From Mercenaria mercenaria (Eukaryota; Mollusca; Bivalvia; Venerida; Veneridae): a DNA stretch of 64,000 nt. Each line of letters begins with the position of its first letter. Position 1 is the stretch's first letter. Both the position numbers and the translations under genes were made by a program. A model generated the notes under the pieces. The model searched no databases, had not been told where the DNA came from, and was given only the letters and a program-made list of their open reading frames with translations. The stretch is taken from assembly GCF_021730395.1 (NCBI RefSeq), contig NC_069366.1, positions 62,478,001 through 62,542,000 of the forward strand. The letters are read 5' to 3'. Positions 34,216 through 46,991 of this stretch are shown in pieces.

Positions 34216-34435
34216 TGAAATTTGATCAAAATGATTTTCTTAATGAAGTCCAGGTCAGTTTTGAATATGGGTCATCTGGGGTCAAAAACTAGATCACCCA
34301 GTCAAATGGAAGAAAAACCTTGTGCATGCAATAGGGACTGCATTTTTCACTGGATTAATGAAATAAATTTGATCAGATTGTTTGTCATATGTTTCTCAGG
34401 TGAGCGACCTAGGACCATTGATCCTCTTATTCATT
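34216..34435 (+). mobile_element. 3' fragment of an AGCTCACC-type element
   Basis: Repeat phrases (gaatatgggtcatctggggt; tttctcaggtgagcgaccta) match copy E in inverse orientation. It ends ggaccattgatcctcttatt, a variant terminus. The hairpin start is missing. Confidence 0.5.
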
Positions 34436-34639
34436 CTTATTTATTTATGTTTGTTTTTGTTTTTGTGTGTGTGTGTGTGGGTGGGGGGGGGATGGTGGGG
34501 GGAGGGGGAAATTCTGGTATAGTAGTATAATAGCTGATGCTTTCAAATTTTGAACAATGACTTTGTACCACTTGCAGAAGATCCTTAATGATTCTGGTGT
34601 CAGGTTTCGGCTATAGGCTACAGGGATTATATACCCCCC

Positions 34640-35713
34640 ACAAGCATTTTTTTCTTGATGATCTCAAGGTCAAGATCGAAATTGGGTCATGTGGGATCAA
34701 ATACTTGGTCAGTAGGCCAGATCATAGGAAAAGCTTGTGAACACTCGAGAGGCCACAGTTGTGACACAATCTTTATGAAACTTGGTCAGAATGTTTGTCT
34801 TGTTGATCTCTAATTCAAGTTCAGATCTGGGTCAGGTGAGCTGTTCAAATCAAAGGAAAAGCTTGTGAACACTTAGAGGCCACAGTTGTGACCAATCTTT
34901 GGCCAGAATGTTTGTCTTAATGATCTCTATATCAGATTGGAAACTGGTCTTGTGGGGTCAGAAACTAGACCAGATCAAAGGAAAATCTTGTAAAACACTA
35001 GTCCACAGTTCATGACCCTATCTTCATGAACTTGGTCAAAAGGATGATCTTGATGATCTTTAGCCCATGTTTGAATCTGGATCATCTGGGATCAAAAACT
35101 AGGTCACATACTAAAATCAAAGAAAAACATTGTGCATGCAATAGGGGCAGCATTTTTCATTTGATGTGCATGAAACTTGGTCAGAATGTTTTTCTGCATG
35201 AAATCTAGGATGATTTTTTTATCTGGATCATGTGTCAAAAACTAAGTCATCAGGTCAAATCAATGAATTAGTTTGTTTACAACCCTAGGGGGGAGCGGGG
35301 GGAATAGTTTTTATTCTATCTTCATAAAACTTGGTCATAATGTTTGTTATCATCAAGTCTTGGATGAATTTGAATCTGGGTCACGTGGGGTCTAAAACTA
35401 GGTCACTATGTCAAATCAAAGGAAAAGCTTTTTAACACTACAGGCCACGTTTTGCTCCAATCTTCCCGAGACTTTGTCAGAATGTTTGTTTTCATTAAAT
35501 TTTGAACAAATTCAAATCTGGGTAATGTGAGGTAAAAAACTAGGTCACTAGGTAAAATCGAAGAAAATGCTTGTTTACACTCAAGAGGCAACGTTTTTTG
35601 TCCAATCTTAATAAAAATTGGTCAGAATATTTGCCACCATGAAATCACAAGGTAAATCATGTTATGATGTGTTACTCAGGTGAGCGACCCAGGGCCATCT
35701 TGACCCTCTTGTT
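34640..35713 (+). mobile_element. 5'-truncated AGCTCACC-type element
   Basis: About seven worn units (cttgatgatctcaaggtcaa; gaaacttggtcagaatgttt) end with actcaggtgagcgacccagg, a stem-loop and CTCTTGTT at 35713. The hairpin start is absent. More diverged than the other copies, so probably older. A GT/G-rich simple repeat lies just upstream near 34462-34508. Confidence 0.55.
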
Positions 35714-36528
35714 TTTTCCCTTTCAGGTATCTTAGTATCCCCTCCCCTGCTGCACCTCAGCATACCCCACCCTTTACTTTCAGAAGAGTTTCTAGACATT
35801 TTATGTTAGCATCCCTTCCCTTATCCGCATCCTAGACACGAAAACTCCTCTCCTGTCCTCCACCCCACCCTCAAGCCCCCGCTTCCTCTTCACCCCTGAT
35901 CTTGCAAACTGGCGTATTATGCCACGTTAGGCGGAATTCCTGTTGCTCAAATGTAAGTCAGATATACATCAGTTGGAAATTCGAAGTATGCTTTCCCCAG
36001 AAACCCCAGAAATTCTATCCATTCACCTAGAAATAAATTCTGGACCCGCTCCTTTGCATATAGCAATTAGCTTCGCTAACTCCAACTCGCAGTTTCCTTG
36101 CCAAAAAGGTGACTAGGTTACAAAATGAAACCTGAATACAGAGAGGTGGTGCAACAGTTTAATGTGAATACAAAGACTCCAAGACAGCGCTTCTGTTTTA
36201 TTTCTTTTAGGTATGTGGATGTTATATCCTGTCACATGTTGAAGACAATTATTATAAGTACTCATTCCGATTGTCTACAGCCTTTGCAGGGATTCAAGAC
36301 TCATTCCCGATTTCGTAGACCTCTTTTGTAACGAAATTAAGGACATTTAATAGAAATGTAAGAATAATAAGAACGAAATAGAATTGATTAATTAATGCAA
36401 ATAATATTTTACCAACAATTCCGTTTACAGTTGGGAAAATAGATAAAGGATCTATGTATTACTAATTTGGAATAAAGTCCTCCAAACTAGTAGTTGTGCA
36501 TACACACAACTGCCTAGTGTTAATATCA
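35714..36528. other. No gene recognised; includes likely 3' flank of the minus-strand gene
   Basis: C-rich stretch near 35740-35900, then AT-rich sequence. A minus-strand AATAAA (ttttatt on the plus strand near 36195) could serve the gene ending at 36529. The open frame 36125-36331 is unsupported. Confidence 0.35.
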
Positions 36529-39500
36529 TTATTCAGTGACTGACTGTCCCTTGTTCTCGGCAATAATTGACTGGTCTTTGTTCTCTCTACCAACGTTGAG
36601 AGTATATATTACAATGGCTACCATCCGTCTGGTTACATTTTTCAGACTGTCCTCTACGTTCCAAGACAGTACCGCTGACGAAGCTTTGTCACTTAAATCA
36701 ACAGGTATTGACGTATAATCCACGTCCGAGTTTTGCTCCCCAGAACTGTTGGAACTTCCTACCATACGGCTAATTTCTGAGATGCAGCTGTTCCCGGAAC
36801 AGCCAAGTTGATCTATTTTTCCATTAGAAATATCTTGATTACCGTAAGCGCTAAAATCTTCACCGCGTCGCTTCTTACCTACAACGTCATCACTTGTGGC
36901 AGTAGTCTTGTCTTTGACTTCAGTGTCTCTTTCCAGATCTACTTGTAACTTGTACATAACGGCTAATAGCAGTTGGATATCATCTGCTTCACTTTCCTTG
37001 AACCCAAACGACTTGATCGCATCGCAGAAAACTTGTTTGACACCCTCTTTATCTATTAGGTGCCACAGCATTTTGATGTCAGTGATTTCAGCATGCTTGG
37101 ACGCCATCTTTGCTAACAAAAAGTTGAAGAATACTTTCACGTGGTCCAAGATGTCGCGAACTTTGTTATCTCCTTCTATGATACTCTCTAGAATGTCCCA
37201 ACTCTGAAAAGCAGTTTTAAAGCAAGAATGATGAAAACCCGACTCTGAAAATACTTTCTTTGGCAATGACGCTTATTTATACAGAACTGCTTTGTTTTTC
37301 AAATACAAGTCTTTGAGATAACTAAACTTAAGATTTTTGAAAAAGCAACAGTGGGATAAGTTGCTTTTTACCAGAAAAGCAAAATCATTACTTATAGAGT
37401 AGGATCCAGAACGAATGCCACTGCATTCATGACACTTTAATTAATTCATAGTTGTATCATTAAAAATGTAGAATTCTTAGTTGCGCATTAAATCATTTCT
37501 CATTATACAGGTTTCTTTTTTTAAATAGAGTAATTCTATCGCCTTTGGTGACGTCATCGCAAATTCTAGCATAAAACTGCTGTTCTTGTCACTTTTCGGG
37601 GGTGTTTTAACAGGAGAGAAAACGTGTGTAACAGAGAGATTCTCGCGCTCGCGTGCTGTTATAACACCTTTTTATATATGCACGTTCTGTGGCAAAGCGT
37701 AAACGTCATTCGGCCCCAAAACGGATAATTCAAAACGACATGACGTCAACGTGAAAAAAGTAATGACGTTGAGTGATATTGTATTAAGGAGGTAGGTTAC
37801 CTTGTTACAAGGGTAAATTCAAGTTAGTTTAACCGCAGCATTTGTTTGTATTTCGTGTAATATGAAGTTTTACCTGCTACAATCTCAATTTCGTTTGTCT
37901 CTGTCCCTTCAAAGTCAATTTTTATCCAGGTTTGAAGAACATGACCCTCTAAAGGTATTTCATATTGAAAGAAGAAGGAAAGTACAGATATTTAACACTT
38001 TTCAGTGTATTTTAGTTTCATTGATGTCCGTAGAAGTCTGCGTAATTGATAATTTTACTAGTATGCACGTTAGCTTTCTAATATAAGCTTTAAATGTATA
38101 TGTCGCGGCGCTCGTGTTTCCATGGTAACGCATTTTCTCTCATTTTTAAACAATTATGTATAAAAATAGGGGTTTTCGACGGCTTAAGTGTCATTCTGTT
38201 AATGACCAACATGGAATATTTGGGAAATATTATAAGCAAAATACCAAGCACTTTACATGGTACCCTATTTTTCTTAAAGTTTACAGTAACCATGGCAACA
38301 GAGATGGTTAAAATAGCTTTTATCTTGCTTTTTTATCGTAATTTCTTATAAAAAAATATTGAATAAGATTATCTTTCTAGTTAATGTAGCTTTAAAACAT
38401 ATTATTTCTAACGTAAATTATATTTTCTTGTTATTTGCATTGATTCAAACAAATTTCACAGCTTAGAATACATGCGGCAGTACCCCTCGTCTGGCATTTT
38501 TCATGGAAAAATCGTTCAGCATGCTGTTATCATTCTCATGGATATTGTTGAAATGAAAATAAAAAGCCGAAGCTGTGTTTCTTAAATAGACCAGTGTCAA
38601 CGCTTTTGAATTTTACATTTAGATACATAGGTCACAGGCTTCGTTTCCATGGTAACATCAATTAAATTCAAGGAACCACATTTTTCTACTGAAATTTGAA
38701 CAATTTTAGATCTTAGTTTTAGTAGATAAGTAACAAATTATCAACGGAACCTGAAAAATAGGTATTACCAATCAAGCTGCTAGATTTTTTATTTGAAATT
38801 GGCCGTTACAAGAAACCTTTCATCCGACTATATTCCAGATTACATTGGTTACCATCATCCATTTCTTACAATCCGCATAACGTTTCAATATAACTACATA
38901 AAAGAAGCAAAATATTGATGATTATTCAGAGCAAAAGATTCATAACAAATATTTCAGCAAATATTTGTTATTTGAAGATAGTTAAAATAAAGAAAATGCA
39001 CAGACTTACGTACTTTCAAGATAAAAGCTATTAATTTTGCGCGGTAACTGACACGTAATGTCATGACGTCAATGACGTCATTTTAAGGCAACATTGTTTT
39101 GAAGCGTTTCTGCCGCAACTGATTCATTATTTCTACATTATTAAACCATAAAGTATCAGATCGGAGGCAGGTTCATGATTTTTTTCAAGAGAATGAATAC
39201 ACAAACACATTTAATTTGTCGTAAACGTCTTCGTAAATCGTCACGTTAGCATCCGGTTAGACATGCGCACATACAAATATGAAGGTAACCTACCTCCTTA
39301 ATTTATCAGTTTTTACGTGTTTTATGCAAGAATAGCGTTAGCACATGTTCATTTCGTGTTATAACATCTGCAGAATCGTTCGTGGTACGTTGGTACCCTC
39401 GCCCTAACGGGCTCGGGCACCAACCAATCCATCGGGATTCTACAGATGTTATAACACGAATAAACTTGAGTTCCCTACAATAAAAGTCGCTTTGAAGTGC

Positions 39501-40830
39501 TACTCGATTTTTTCAGTGACGTGTGGCGTTCGTCGGTACAATGCCTTCCATAAATGTCGATATGTCGAGAAGCATGAAGTATACTAGTATATTCTTACGA
39601 TTTTTTCAGAAGGTATTGATAATAAACCAAGGTATGTAGTTTTCTTTTCGCTGTTAAAACACGTTTTTTCATACCATTGACATCACAAAGCACATCTGAT
39701 AGGTCAATGTTATATCAAAATAAAATATTGTTGCATGATAAAGGCATTGTTCCGGTCAAGAAAAATTACAGTATTGCCCAGTTGGTTATCACAACCTGAG
39801 CGCCCCTTATCTGATACATTCATGGCACTGAACCAAAATTGTGACTGCGGTGTTTTTATCGTGCGATTTGTGATATAATAATCATTTGATTTTCCTTAAG
39901 TATTTTGGTATCAACAAGACAGCATTAAGCTGACTTTTAAAATTGAATGAACATTACCATATTAGGTCGATGTCTGACTGAGTTTATTGTGAAAAAATCA
40001 GATCAAATTAAGTTCGCAGTAAATTTTTGAAGCATAAACGATTTTGTTTTGGTAGAACGCACTTTAGCGGTCCCCGGAAATTTACAATGCGCATGCACCG
40101 CAAGTTTGACTGTAGGGGAAAAGCGGGGGTGTTGGGCATCAGCCCGAAACATATTGATCTGAAAATAAATTGACGCTTATAACTTTCTTTTTTAAGGCAT
40201 TTTAAACTTCAATTATTGTAGGGACCGCTTAAGTGCAAGTGCTCTTTTTTCAATTTCAAAATATATTAATGCGTTTTGAATTTACCCCAAAAAACAGATA
40301 TTGATGTGTACTTTCGTCCTGTTGATGGATTGTTAGAACACTCTCAGACTCTTAGTTACAATAAAAGCTGCATTTTTCTTACTTTTAGGTTCGTAATACC
40401 CGAAAATGCTCTCATTTCGCCTCAAAGTCTGCCACTAGTTCGTATGTTTAAATCCAAAATGCTCTTACAAACTGCACCCAACCACGAGAGGCTTTTTGAA
40501 AATAAAATAAAAGATTACTTTTTTTTTTTATTTTGCTGGATCAAGCAGAGGCTGGCGATTTGTAAGTCATCATTTACCCACTGAACTTACAACAGTTCTG
40601 ACACATGCACAAATGCGTCGACTGCAGAGGAATAAAATGGGCCTTACCCTCGACTCTGTTTCAGTTTTGTCGACGTACCGTTTCACCGCATTCGCTAGAT
40701 CTCTTGCTGCCATCATTATGTTGCTGAATTCTACCTCTAAGTTGGATGCCCTTTCTTCCAAATTGCTGAGCTTTGTACTGATATCAAGCTCAGCCTTTAG
40801 GAGGCTTCCCTGTTGTACTGTTGACGACAT
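36529..40830 (-). CDS. Two-exon protein of unknown function, helical N-terminus
   Basis: Exon 1 is 40830-40648 (61 codons, donor GTAAGG) and exon 2 is 37203-36529 (acceptor ctgcttttcag, stop TAA). Both boundaries are phase 0, so they join to 285 residues. Residues 1-61 are charged and heptad-like (AELDISTKLSNLEERASNLE), a probable coiled coil. Residues 62-150 are mostly helical (DILDHVKVFFNFLLAKM; DAIKSFGFKESEADDIQLLL). A KKRR patch at about 171-174 could be a nuclear signal, followed by a serine-rich, acidic, probably disordered tail. I do not recognise the family. The 3.4-kb intron holds the TTAA element at 37784-39301. Exon 2 alone is open for 245 codons from an upstream ATG at 37266, so a single-exon version is the alternative. 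Confidence 0.65.
37784..39301. mobile_element. TTAA-flanked non-autonomous transposon, copy 1
   Basis: TTAA at 37784-37787 and 39298-39301 border inverted ends GGAGGTAGGTTACCTT and AAGGTAACCTACCTCC. The 1518-base copy matches 44213-46991 in reverse along its whole length once the second copy's insertion is removed. No transposase; the open frames 37862-38086 and 38094-38351 recur in copy 2 only because the DNA is repeated. TTAA targets suggest a piggyBac-like mover, by inference. It carries a double TGACGTCA-like box near 39062-39080. Lies in the intron of the minus-strand gene. Confidence 0.75.
39353..39460. repeat. 108-bp palindromic repeat
   Basis: TTCGTGTTATAACATCTG at 39353-39370 is the exact inverse of the last 18 bases (39443-39460). 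The loop holds gccctaacgggctcgggc. A miniature foldback in the same intron. A related gttataacacc word is at 37661-37671. Confidence 0.7.
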
Positions 40831-40849
40831 TTTTTTTCAAATATTTCAA

Positions 40850-40857
40850 TGACGTCA
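40850..40857. promoter_or_regulatory. CRE-like TGACGTCA box
   Basis: The full palindrome TGACGTCA stands 20 bases before the ATG of the two-exon minus-strand gene. This is the consensus site of CREB/ATF factors. Similar boxes occur in the intron (37549, 37738). Promoter use is inference. Confidence 0.45.
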
Positions 40858-41443
40858 GACACGTCAACAACGTAGGGAAATGCGGGATTTTCTGCGGAGA
40901 TTCATTTCGTTTGAAGCCTGACGTTGCAAGTGTTTAGAATATAACATGCCTTTTCTGTCATAGGAGGACATAAATTTGTACTGTTTCAAAGGTTAAGGGA
41001 TTGAGCAAACAACAGTATGCTAGGCTTATACTTTTACAAAAGACGTTACTAATCAGATGCCCCGGCTCAATAATAGTTCGAGATAACCTTGTTTTTAGAG
41101 AATGAATATTTCACTGACATTGTAATGCAAGTCTTGACTGTCTATCTTTTTTTTAATCGGTTGGGTGATCTTGAACAATATTGTAAGAAACTGACACTAA
41201 TTACACGGACAAATGCAGCGGACAAGTGGATGTGGAGGATGAGCAAATTAAACTCAGAATCTTCGTCTTACATTGGCCCAGCGCTACGAAGTCAGGGATC
41301 GTGATTCTCGTACTCAAATTACAATCATTCGGAAAAGAGTTCTGTGTTATGTATGCTTTACATTTGGCACGCTAAAGAATCAGAGAAGCTTCTAGACATT
41401 GGAATGCTTCCCGCCTCTTGCTATCTTCTCGAGGGATTGAATG
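40858..41443. other. Upstream region of the minus-strand gene; nothing else seen
   Basis: Probable promoter side. The plus open frame 41089-41304 has no splice or domain support. Confidence 0.35.
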
Positions 41444-41998
41444 TAGGACGTTTTGGCTAGCGGACGTTTTGGCCTGGGCTCTTTTGGCGTAGGATGTTTT
41501 GGCCAGGTAAGTTTTTTGGGTAGGATGTTTTGGCCAAATCAAATTCTATTTCCATAACATGCAAAATATGGTTTGGCTATTCATATGTTATAGTATAATT
41601 GATCATTGGGGTTGTTAGAAATAATTTTTAGAAAAATTGATTTAACAAGATTTTGTGAAGATTTATTTCCAGTTGCTTTAATCATTGCAATCAATTAATT
41701 TATTATTGTCATAGTTGCATGTATTGATCACAAAGAAATTTTTATTTTGTTTGTTGTTGTTGTTGTTTTTCAGTTGATATAGAATAGAATAGCATGAGTT
41801 GGTTTTATTATCCAATATGAGTTGAATTTGTTCAATTATACTATATAGAATTATTCAGAATAATCTCCAGACCATATTTTGCATGTCATGGAACCACCAT
41901 TTATTTTTGGCCAAAATGTCCTATCCAGAGAATTTGCCTGGCCAAAACGTCCTAGGCCAAAACATCCTAGGCAAAAACGTCCGTGGCCAAAACGTCCG
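41444..41998. repeat. Foldback element built from GGACGTTTTGGCC units
   Basis: The left arm (41444-41535) has five variants of taggacgttttggcc. The right arm (41906-41998) has the inverse, ggccaaaacgtccta, four to five times. The spacer is AT-rich. Arms made of short tandem units are typical of foldback elements. The open frame 41883-42068 is arm sequence. Confidence 0.7.
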
Positions 41999-44081
41999 TC
42001 CACCCGAGGGTTTTGGGTGGGAGTGGGACTTAAATAATCTATCCAGCTTATTCAAATTGTACCCCTAAAAATTATGAATACTTGTCTCATGATTCTAGTG
42101 GACTTGTTGATTTACCAGAAGTTAGTGCAGAGCACTTTCAAGGCAATGCGTGACAACTTTCATTTAAGGACCCACTACAGAGTAAGTGTATTATTTGTGA
42201 CACCATTTTTTATTTTTCCAGGAAGTGAACTCTAGAAAAAGTCAAATAAGCTTGAAGCTTTTATCTCGGTCGAGGTAAATTGCTATTTGGACTAAACTAG
42301 AATATAAATGTGTGCACGCGGACTTGCTGTTTGGCATGGGGTGAAACCATTGTGTAAGTCCGAGGCCTTGCATGGCAAATTTACACGCAATGTATTTTAT
42401 TATTATTCAATGTTAATTTATCAAAAACTAATACAGCAGGCACTGGCTACCGGTATACTATATAACTTCTGTATATACATCACTTGGATTGTATATGTAT
42501 CTTACATGGACTGTGAAACAAATTAACATAACTTGAAAATATCCATGGCGAGGATTTTGTTTTTCTCTAAACGGGCAACATCTGTGTCATTTACAGTTAG
42601 AAACTGTTTTGCTGTACATCAGGTGAATGGCTAAGGTTTTCTAGTTGCAAATCATGATTACTGAATGTCTTCAACCTTTTAGTGACCACAACTTCCTGCA
42701 CATGGTTTCTGAGGAGATGCTGTTTGAAGAAACGTAAGGACGGACTGACGACTGATAGTGAGTGATCAAAACAGCTTAACCCGAGTGACCTAAAAACAAA
42801 ATGATCTTCATAAATTCTTGTAATAGGACGGAGTATTACCAGGTAAGTACCATGCAGATAATAATATCTGGAAAATCCTTGTTTTTAAGTAATATTCGTG
42901 CAGACACAAACACTTAAACGACTTATTCAGCCTGTTTTTGATGGTGGAAGAAGACCAGATGCTCCTGCTGGTCTTGTTTCAGGTTTGAGAGAGCATCTTA
43001 ATTAAACTGCCAGGAAGTTTGTAGAATTGAGTCATATAAAAAGAAACAATGAATTTTTACATATTTCATTTCATATTTAGTACATTCTTTTTTTCAACAG
43101 AGATAGCTTAAATATAGTAAAGAATCTTTTATAATCATTTACTAATAGATATAAATATGTATGACAGTATATTCTTTCAACAATTTACATTGCAGGTGTA
43201 AACATGTGAAAAAGCCTGCTACAAGAAAGCTGCAAAGAAGTAAAGTATAAACCAATTAATTTGGTTTAATCTGAGTTAAAACAACAAAAAATGATTGTCT
43301 GGTATACTACAGGATTTGTTTTCTGAAATTTTTTTACAAAGTTTAAAAAATCTGCTATAGGCTTCAGCAACATAAAGAAATTTGATGAAAATTACAAGGT
43401 TTATATAGAGGAACTGCCTACACTACAAATAATCTTTTTCAATGTAATGTCTGGCATATATGACTAGACTTACCCTATGACTATCAACCATTTCATATTA
43501 AAGATAAGATCAGGGGAGACAACTATGACATTACTTCCCTGTATCAATATCACAGTGATTATACATTCCTTTAACATATGTTGTATTTCTGATGTTATAT
43601 TTTGAAAATTGGATATAAGCATGGTGCATAGTTAATTCTTTCCATAACTTTGTTTGTAGCATGTTTATTCTATTGAGATTTTGCTTGTCTTTATATGCTT
43701 GGTACATGCAAAGTTTCATTACATTTCCTGTTGATTCATTTTAAAAGTCTAAATTTAAGACTTGAAAAAATATGAATATGGACTCATTAATCTGTGATAC
43801 ATTAAATAGTTTTAAATCTAGCGATAAAAGATTGTAACCTAATGAAATCTTCAAATATCTTCCAGAATTTTTATTTTTTTCTGACAATGTTTACTAACAT
43901 ATGAATATTTCAGATAATAGTTTTCAAAATTCAAATTCAAATAATTATGTCATTTCCAAAAAAAAACAAAAACAGAATAAGATGTAAAATATATTTAACA
44001 CGTCTCAGAAATGACAAATGAAGTGAAATCCAGCACCGAGAATTTAGGAAAACTCATGCTGATTATTTCATTCATAATTTC
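41999..44081. other. No gene supported; one SINE fragment
   Basis: A minus-oriented SINE piece (gatggtggaagaagaccaga) lies at 42930-43010. A short block at 42683-42733 sits between an acceptor-like ccttttag and a donor-like gtaagg, but it has no partner exon. The rest is AT-rich. Confidence 0.4.
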
Positions 44082-44212
44082 ATTTAACATCACATCAACA
44101 CAATTATAGATCATGTGGTGACTTTCCAGCTTTTCATGGTGGAAGTAGACTCCTAGCATTATTTCAGGTATGGGCAGGCACCTGGGTACCTGGGTAGAAC
44201 CACCAACCTTCC

Positions 44213-46991
44213 TTAAGGAGGTAGGTTACCTTCATATTTGTATGTGCGCATGTCCAACCAGAAGCTAACGTGACGATTTATGATGACGTTTACGACAACT
44301 ACTGTGTTTGTATATTAATTCTTCTGAAAACAAATCATGAACTTGTCTTCGATCTGATGCTTTATGGTAGATCTATAATTATGCAGAAATAATGAATAAA
44401 TTCCTGCAGAAACGCTTCAAAACAATTTTGCCTTAAAGTGACGTCATGACGTTACGTGACAGCTACCGCGCAAAATTAATAGCTTTTATCTTGAAAGTAC
44501 GTAATTCTGTACATTTTCTTTGTTTTAACTATTTTCAAATAACCTTTATTTGCTGAAATATTTTTATGAGTCTTTTGCTCTAAATAATAATAATCAGTAT
44601 TGTGCTTCTTTTATGTAGTTATATTGAAATGTTATGCGGAATGTAAGAAAATGGATGATGGAAACCAATGTTATTTGTAATATAATTGGGTGAAAGATTA
44701 CTTGTTACGGCCATTTTCAAATAAAAAGTCTAGCAGTTTGATTTGTAATACCTATTTTTCAGGTTCCGTTGATAATTTGTTACTTATATACTAAAACTAA
44801 GATCTAAAATTGTTCAAATTTCAGTAGAAAATTGTGGTTTCTTGAATTGAATTGATGTTACCATGGAAACGAAGCCCGTGACCTACGTATCTAAATGTAA
44901 AATTCAAAAGCGTTGACACTGGTCGATTTAAGAAACACAGCTTTGGCTTTTTATTTTCATTTCAACAATATCCATGAGAATAACAGCAGCACGCTGAACG
45001 ATTTTTCCATGAAAAATGGCAGACGAGGGGCACTGCTGTATGTATTCCAAGCTGTGAAATTTGTTTGAATAAATGCAAATAACACGAAAATGTAACCTAC
45101 GTTAGAAATAATATGTCTTAAAGCTACATCAACTAGAAAGATAATCTTATTCAATATTTTTTAAAGAATTTACGACAAACAGCAAGATATAAGCTATTTT
45201 AAACATCTCTGTTGCCATGGTTTCTTTAAAATTTAAGAAAAATAGGGTACCATGTAAAGTGCTTGGTATTTTGCTAATAATATTACCCAAATATTTCATG
45301 TTGGTCATTAACAGAATGGCACTGAAGCCGTCGAAAACCCCTATTTTTATACATAGTTGTTTAACAAGAGCTGTCACAGGAGACAGCGCGCTCGACTATT
45401 TCGATGCTGGATAGTGAAACTGGGCACATCTGAGGAAACTAGCGCTGTCACTGGAGTGTTTAATGACTCCAATTGTGGATGAAGATATTGCACAATAGTC
45501 TGAGTCTATGTCAAAATATAAACTTAAAGTAATAAGAGAGGTAAAGATAAAATGTATCAAAACACTATTAAGTATATCCTAAGCAAAAAGGGCATATTCA
45601 TTAAATATTGTGCCAGAGTTATGCAGCTTGTGTCATATATGTGGGTGATGATGTTGAACAATTATTTTAAGTTTGAATCATATCCATTCAGTATAACAGA
45701 GACAGAGTGAAGGTGCATCAAAACTTTAACCTAAAATCTAAGTAAAAATGGGGAATAATTAATGAAAAATGGTGCCAGAGTTATGCACCTTGCTTCAAAT
45801 GGTGGTGGTGATGATGTTGAACAACTATTTTAAGTTTGAATCAAATCCACTCAGTAATAACAGAGACAGAGTGAAAGTGCATCAAAATTTAACCTAAAAT
45901 TCTAAGTAAAGGAAAATAATTCATGAAAAATTGTGCCAGAGTTATGCACCTTGTGTCATATGATAAGGGTAATGATGTGAACAATTGTTTAAGTTTGAAT
46001 CAGATCCATTCAGTAAAAACAGAGATAGAGTGAAAATGAATAAAACTTTAACCTGAAATTCTAAGTAAAAAGGGAATAATTCATGAAAAATTGTGCCAGA
46101 GTTATGCATCTTGTGTCATATGATGTGGGTGATGATGCTGAACAACTATTTTAGTTTGAATCAAATCCATTCAGTAATAACAGAGGTAGAGTGAAAGTGC
46201 ACCAAAACTTTAACTGAAATTCTAAGTAAAAAGGGGAATAATTCTTGAAAAAATGGTGCCAGAGTTATGCATCTTGTGTCTAGATGTGGGTGTGATGCTG
46301 AACAACTATTTAAGTTTGAATCAAATCCATTCAGTAATAACAGAGATAGAGTGAAAGTGCATCAAACTTTAACCTGAAATCTAAGTGAAAAGGGAGGATA
46401 ATTCATGAAATATTGGTGCCAGAGTTATGGCCTTATGTCAGATGATGTGGATGATGATGAGGAATAAGTATTTCAAGTTTGAATCAAATCCATCAAGTAA
46501 TTACAGAGATAAGTTGAAAAAAAAGAAAGTGCACCAAAACTTTAACCAAGGTGGGGACGCGGAAAGACGCCGACGCCGACGCCGGGGTGAGTAGGATAGC
46601 TCTCCTTATACTTCGTATAGTCGAGCTAAAAATGAGAGAAAATGCGTTACCATGGAAACACGAGCCCCGCGACATATACATTTTAAGCTTGTATTAGAAA
46701 GATAACGTGCATACCAGTGAAATTATCAATTATGCAGACTTCTACGGATATCAATGAAACTAAAATACACTGAAAACTGTTATATATCCGTATTTTTCTT
46801 CTTCTTTCAATATGAAATACCTTTGGAGGGTCATGTTCTTCAAACCTGGATGAAAATTGAACTTGAAGGGACAGAGATAAACGAAATTGAGATTGTAGCA
46901 GTTTAAACTTCATATTACACGAAATACAATAACATGCTGCGGTTCAATTAATTTGAATTTACCCTTGTAACAAGGTAACCTACCTCCTTAA
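44213..46991. mobile_element. TTAA-flanked non-autonomous transposon, copy 2, with an insertion
   Basis: TTAA at 44213-44216 and 46988-46991 border the same inverted ends as copy 1, in reverse order overall. Without the nested element (45363-46627) it is about 1514 bases, against 1518 in copy 1. Open frames at 44957-45154, 45147-45414 and 46683-46913 are the counterparts of those in copy 1. Confidence 0.75.
45363..46627 (-). mobile_element. AGCTCGAC-type element nested in TTAA copy 2
   Basis: On the minus strand it begins AGCTCGACTATACGAAGTAT with gagagctatcctactcaccc and a GGCGTC microsatellite, then has about seven units of roughly 150 bases (ttgattcaaacttaaa; ataactctggca on the minus strand), and ends ctgtcacctgtgacagctc-like stem then CTTGTT at 45363. 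Copy 1 shows the empty site (ctcatttttaaacaattatg, 38139-38158); the filled flanks rejoin to it with no duplication beyond shared T/A residues. Same family as 26604-28845. Confidence 0.8.

Noticed and set aside
36896-37207. 103-codon plus-strand frame
   Set aside because: Antisense shadow of exon 2 of the minus-strand gene.
37862-38351. Frames of 74 and 85 codons in the TTAA element, repeated at 45147-46913
   Set aside because: Present in both copies because the element is duplicated; no transposase motifs and no start or stop conservation that I could see.
42683-42733. Exon-like block between acceptor- and donor-like sites
   Set aside because: No in-phase partner exon found, and it neighbours SINE and repeat debris.
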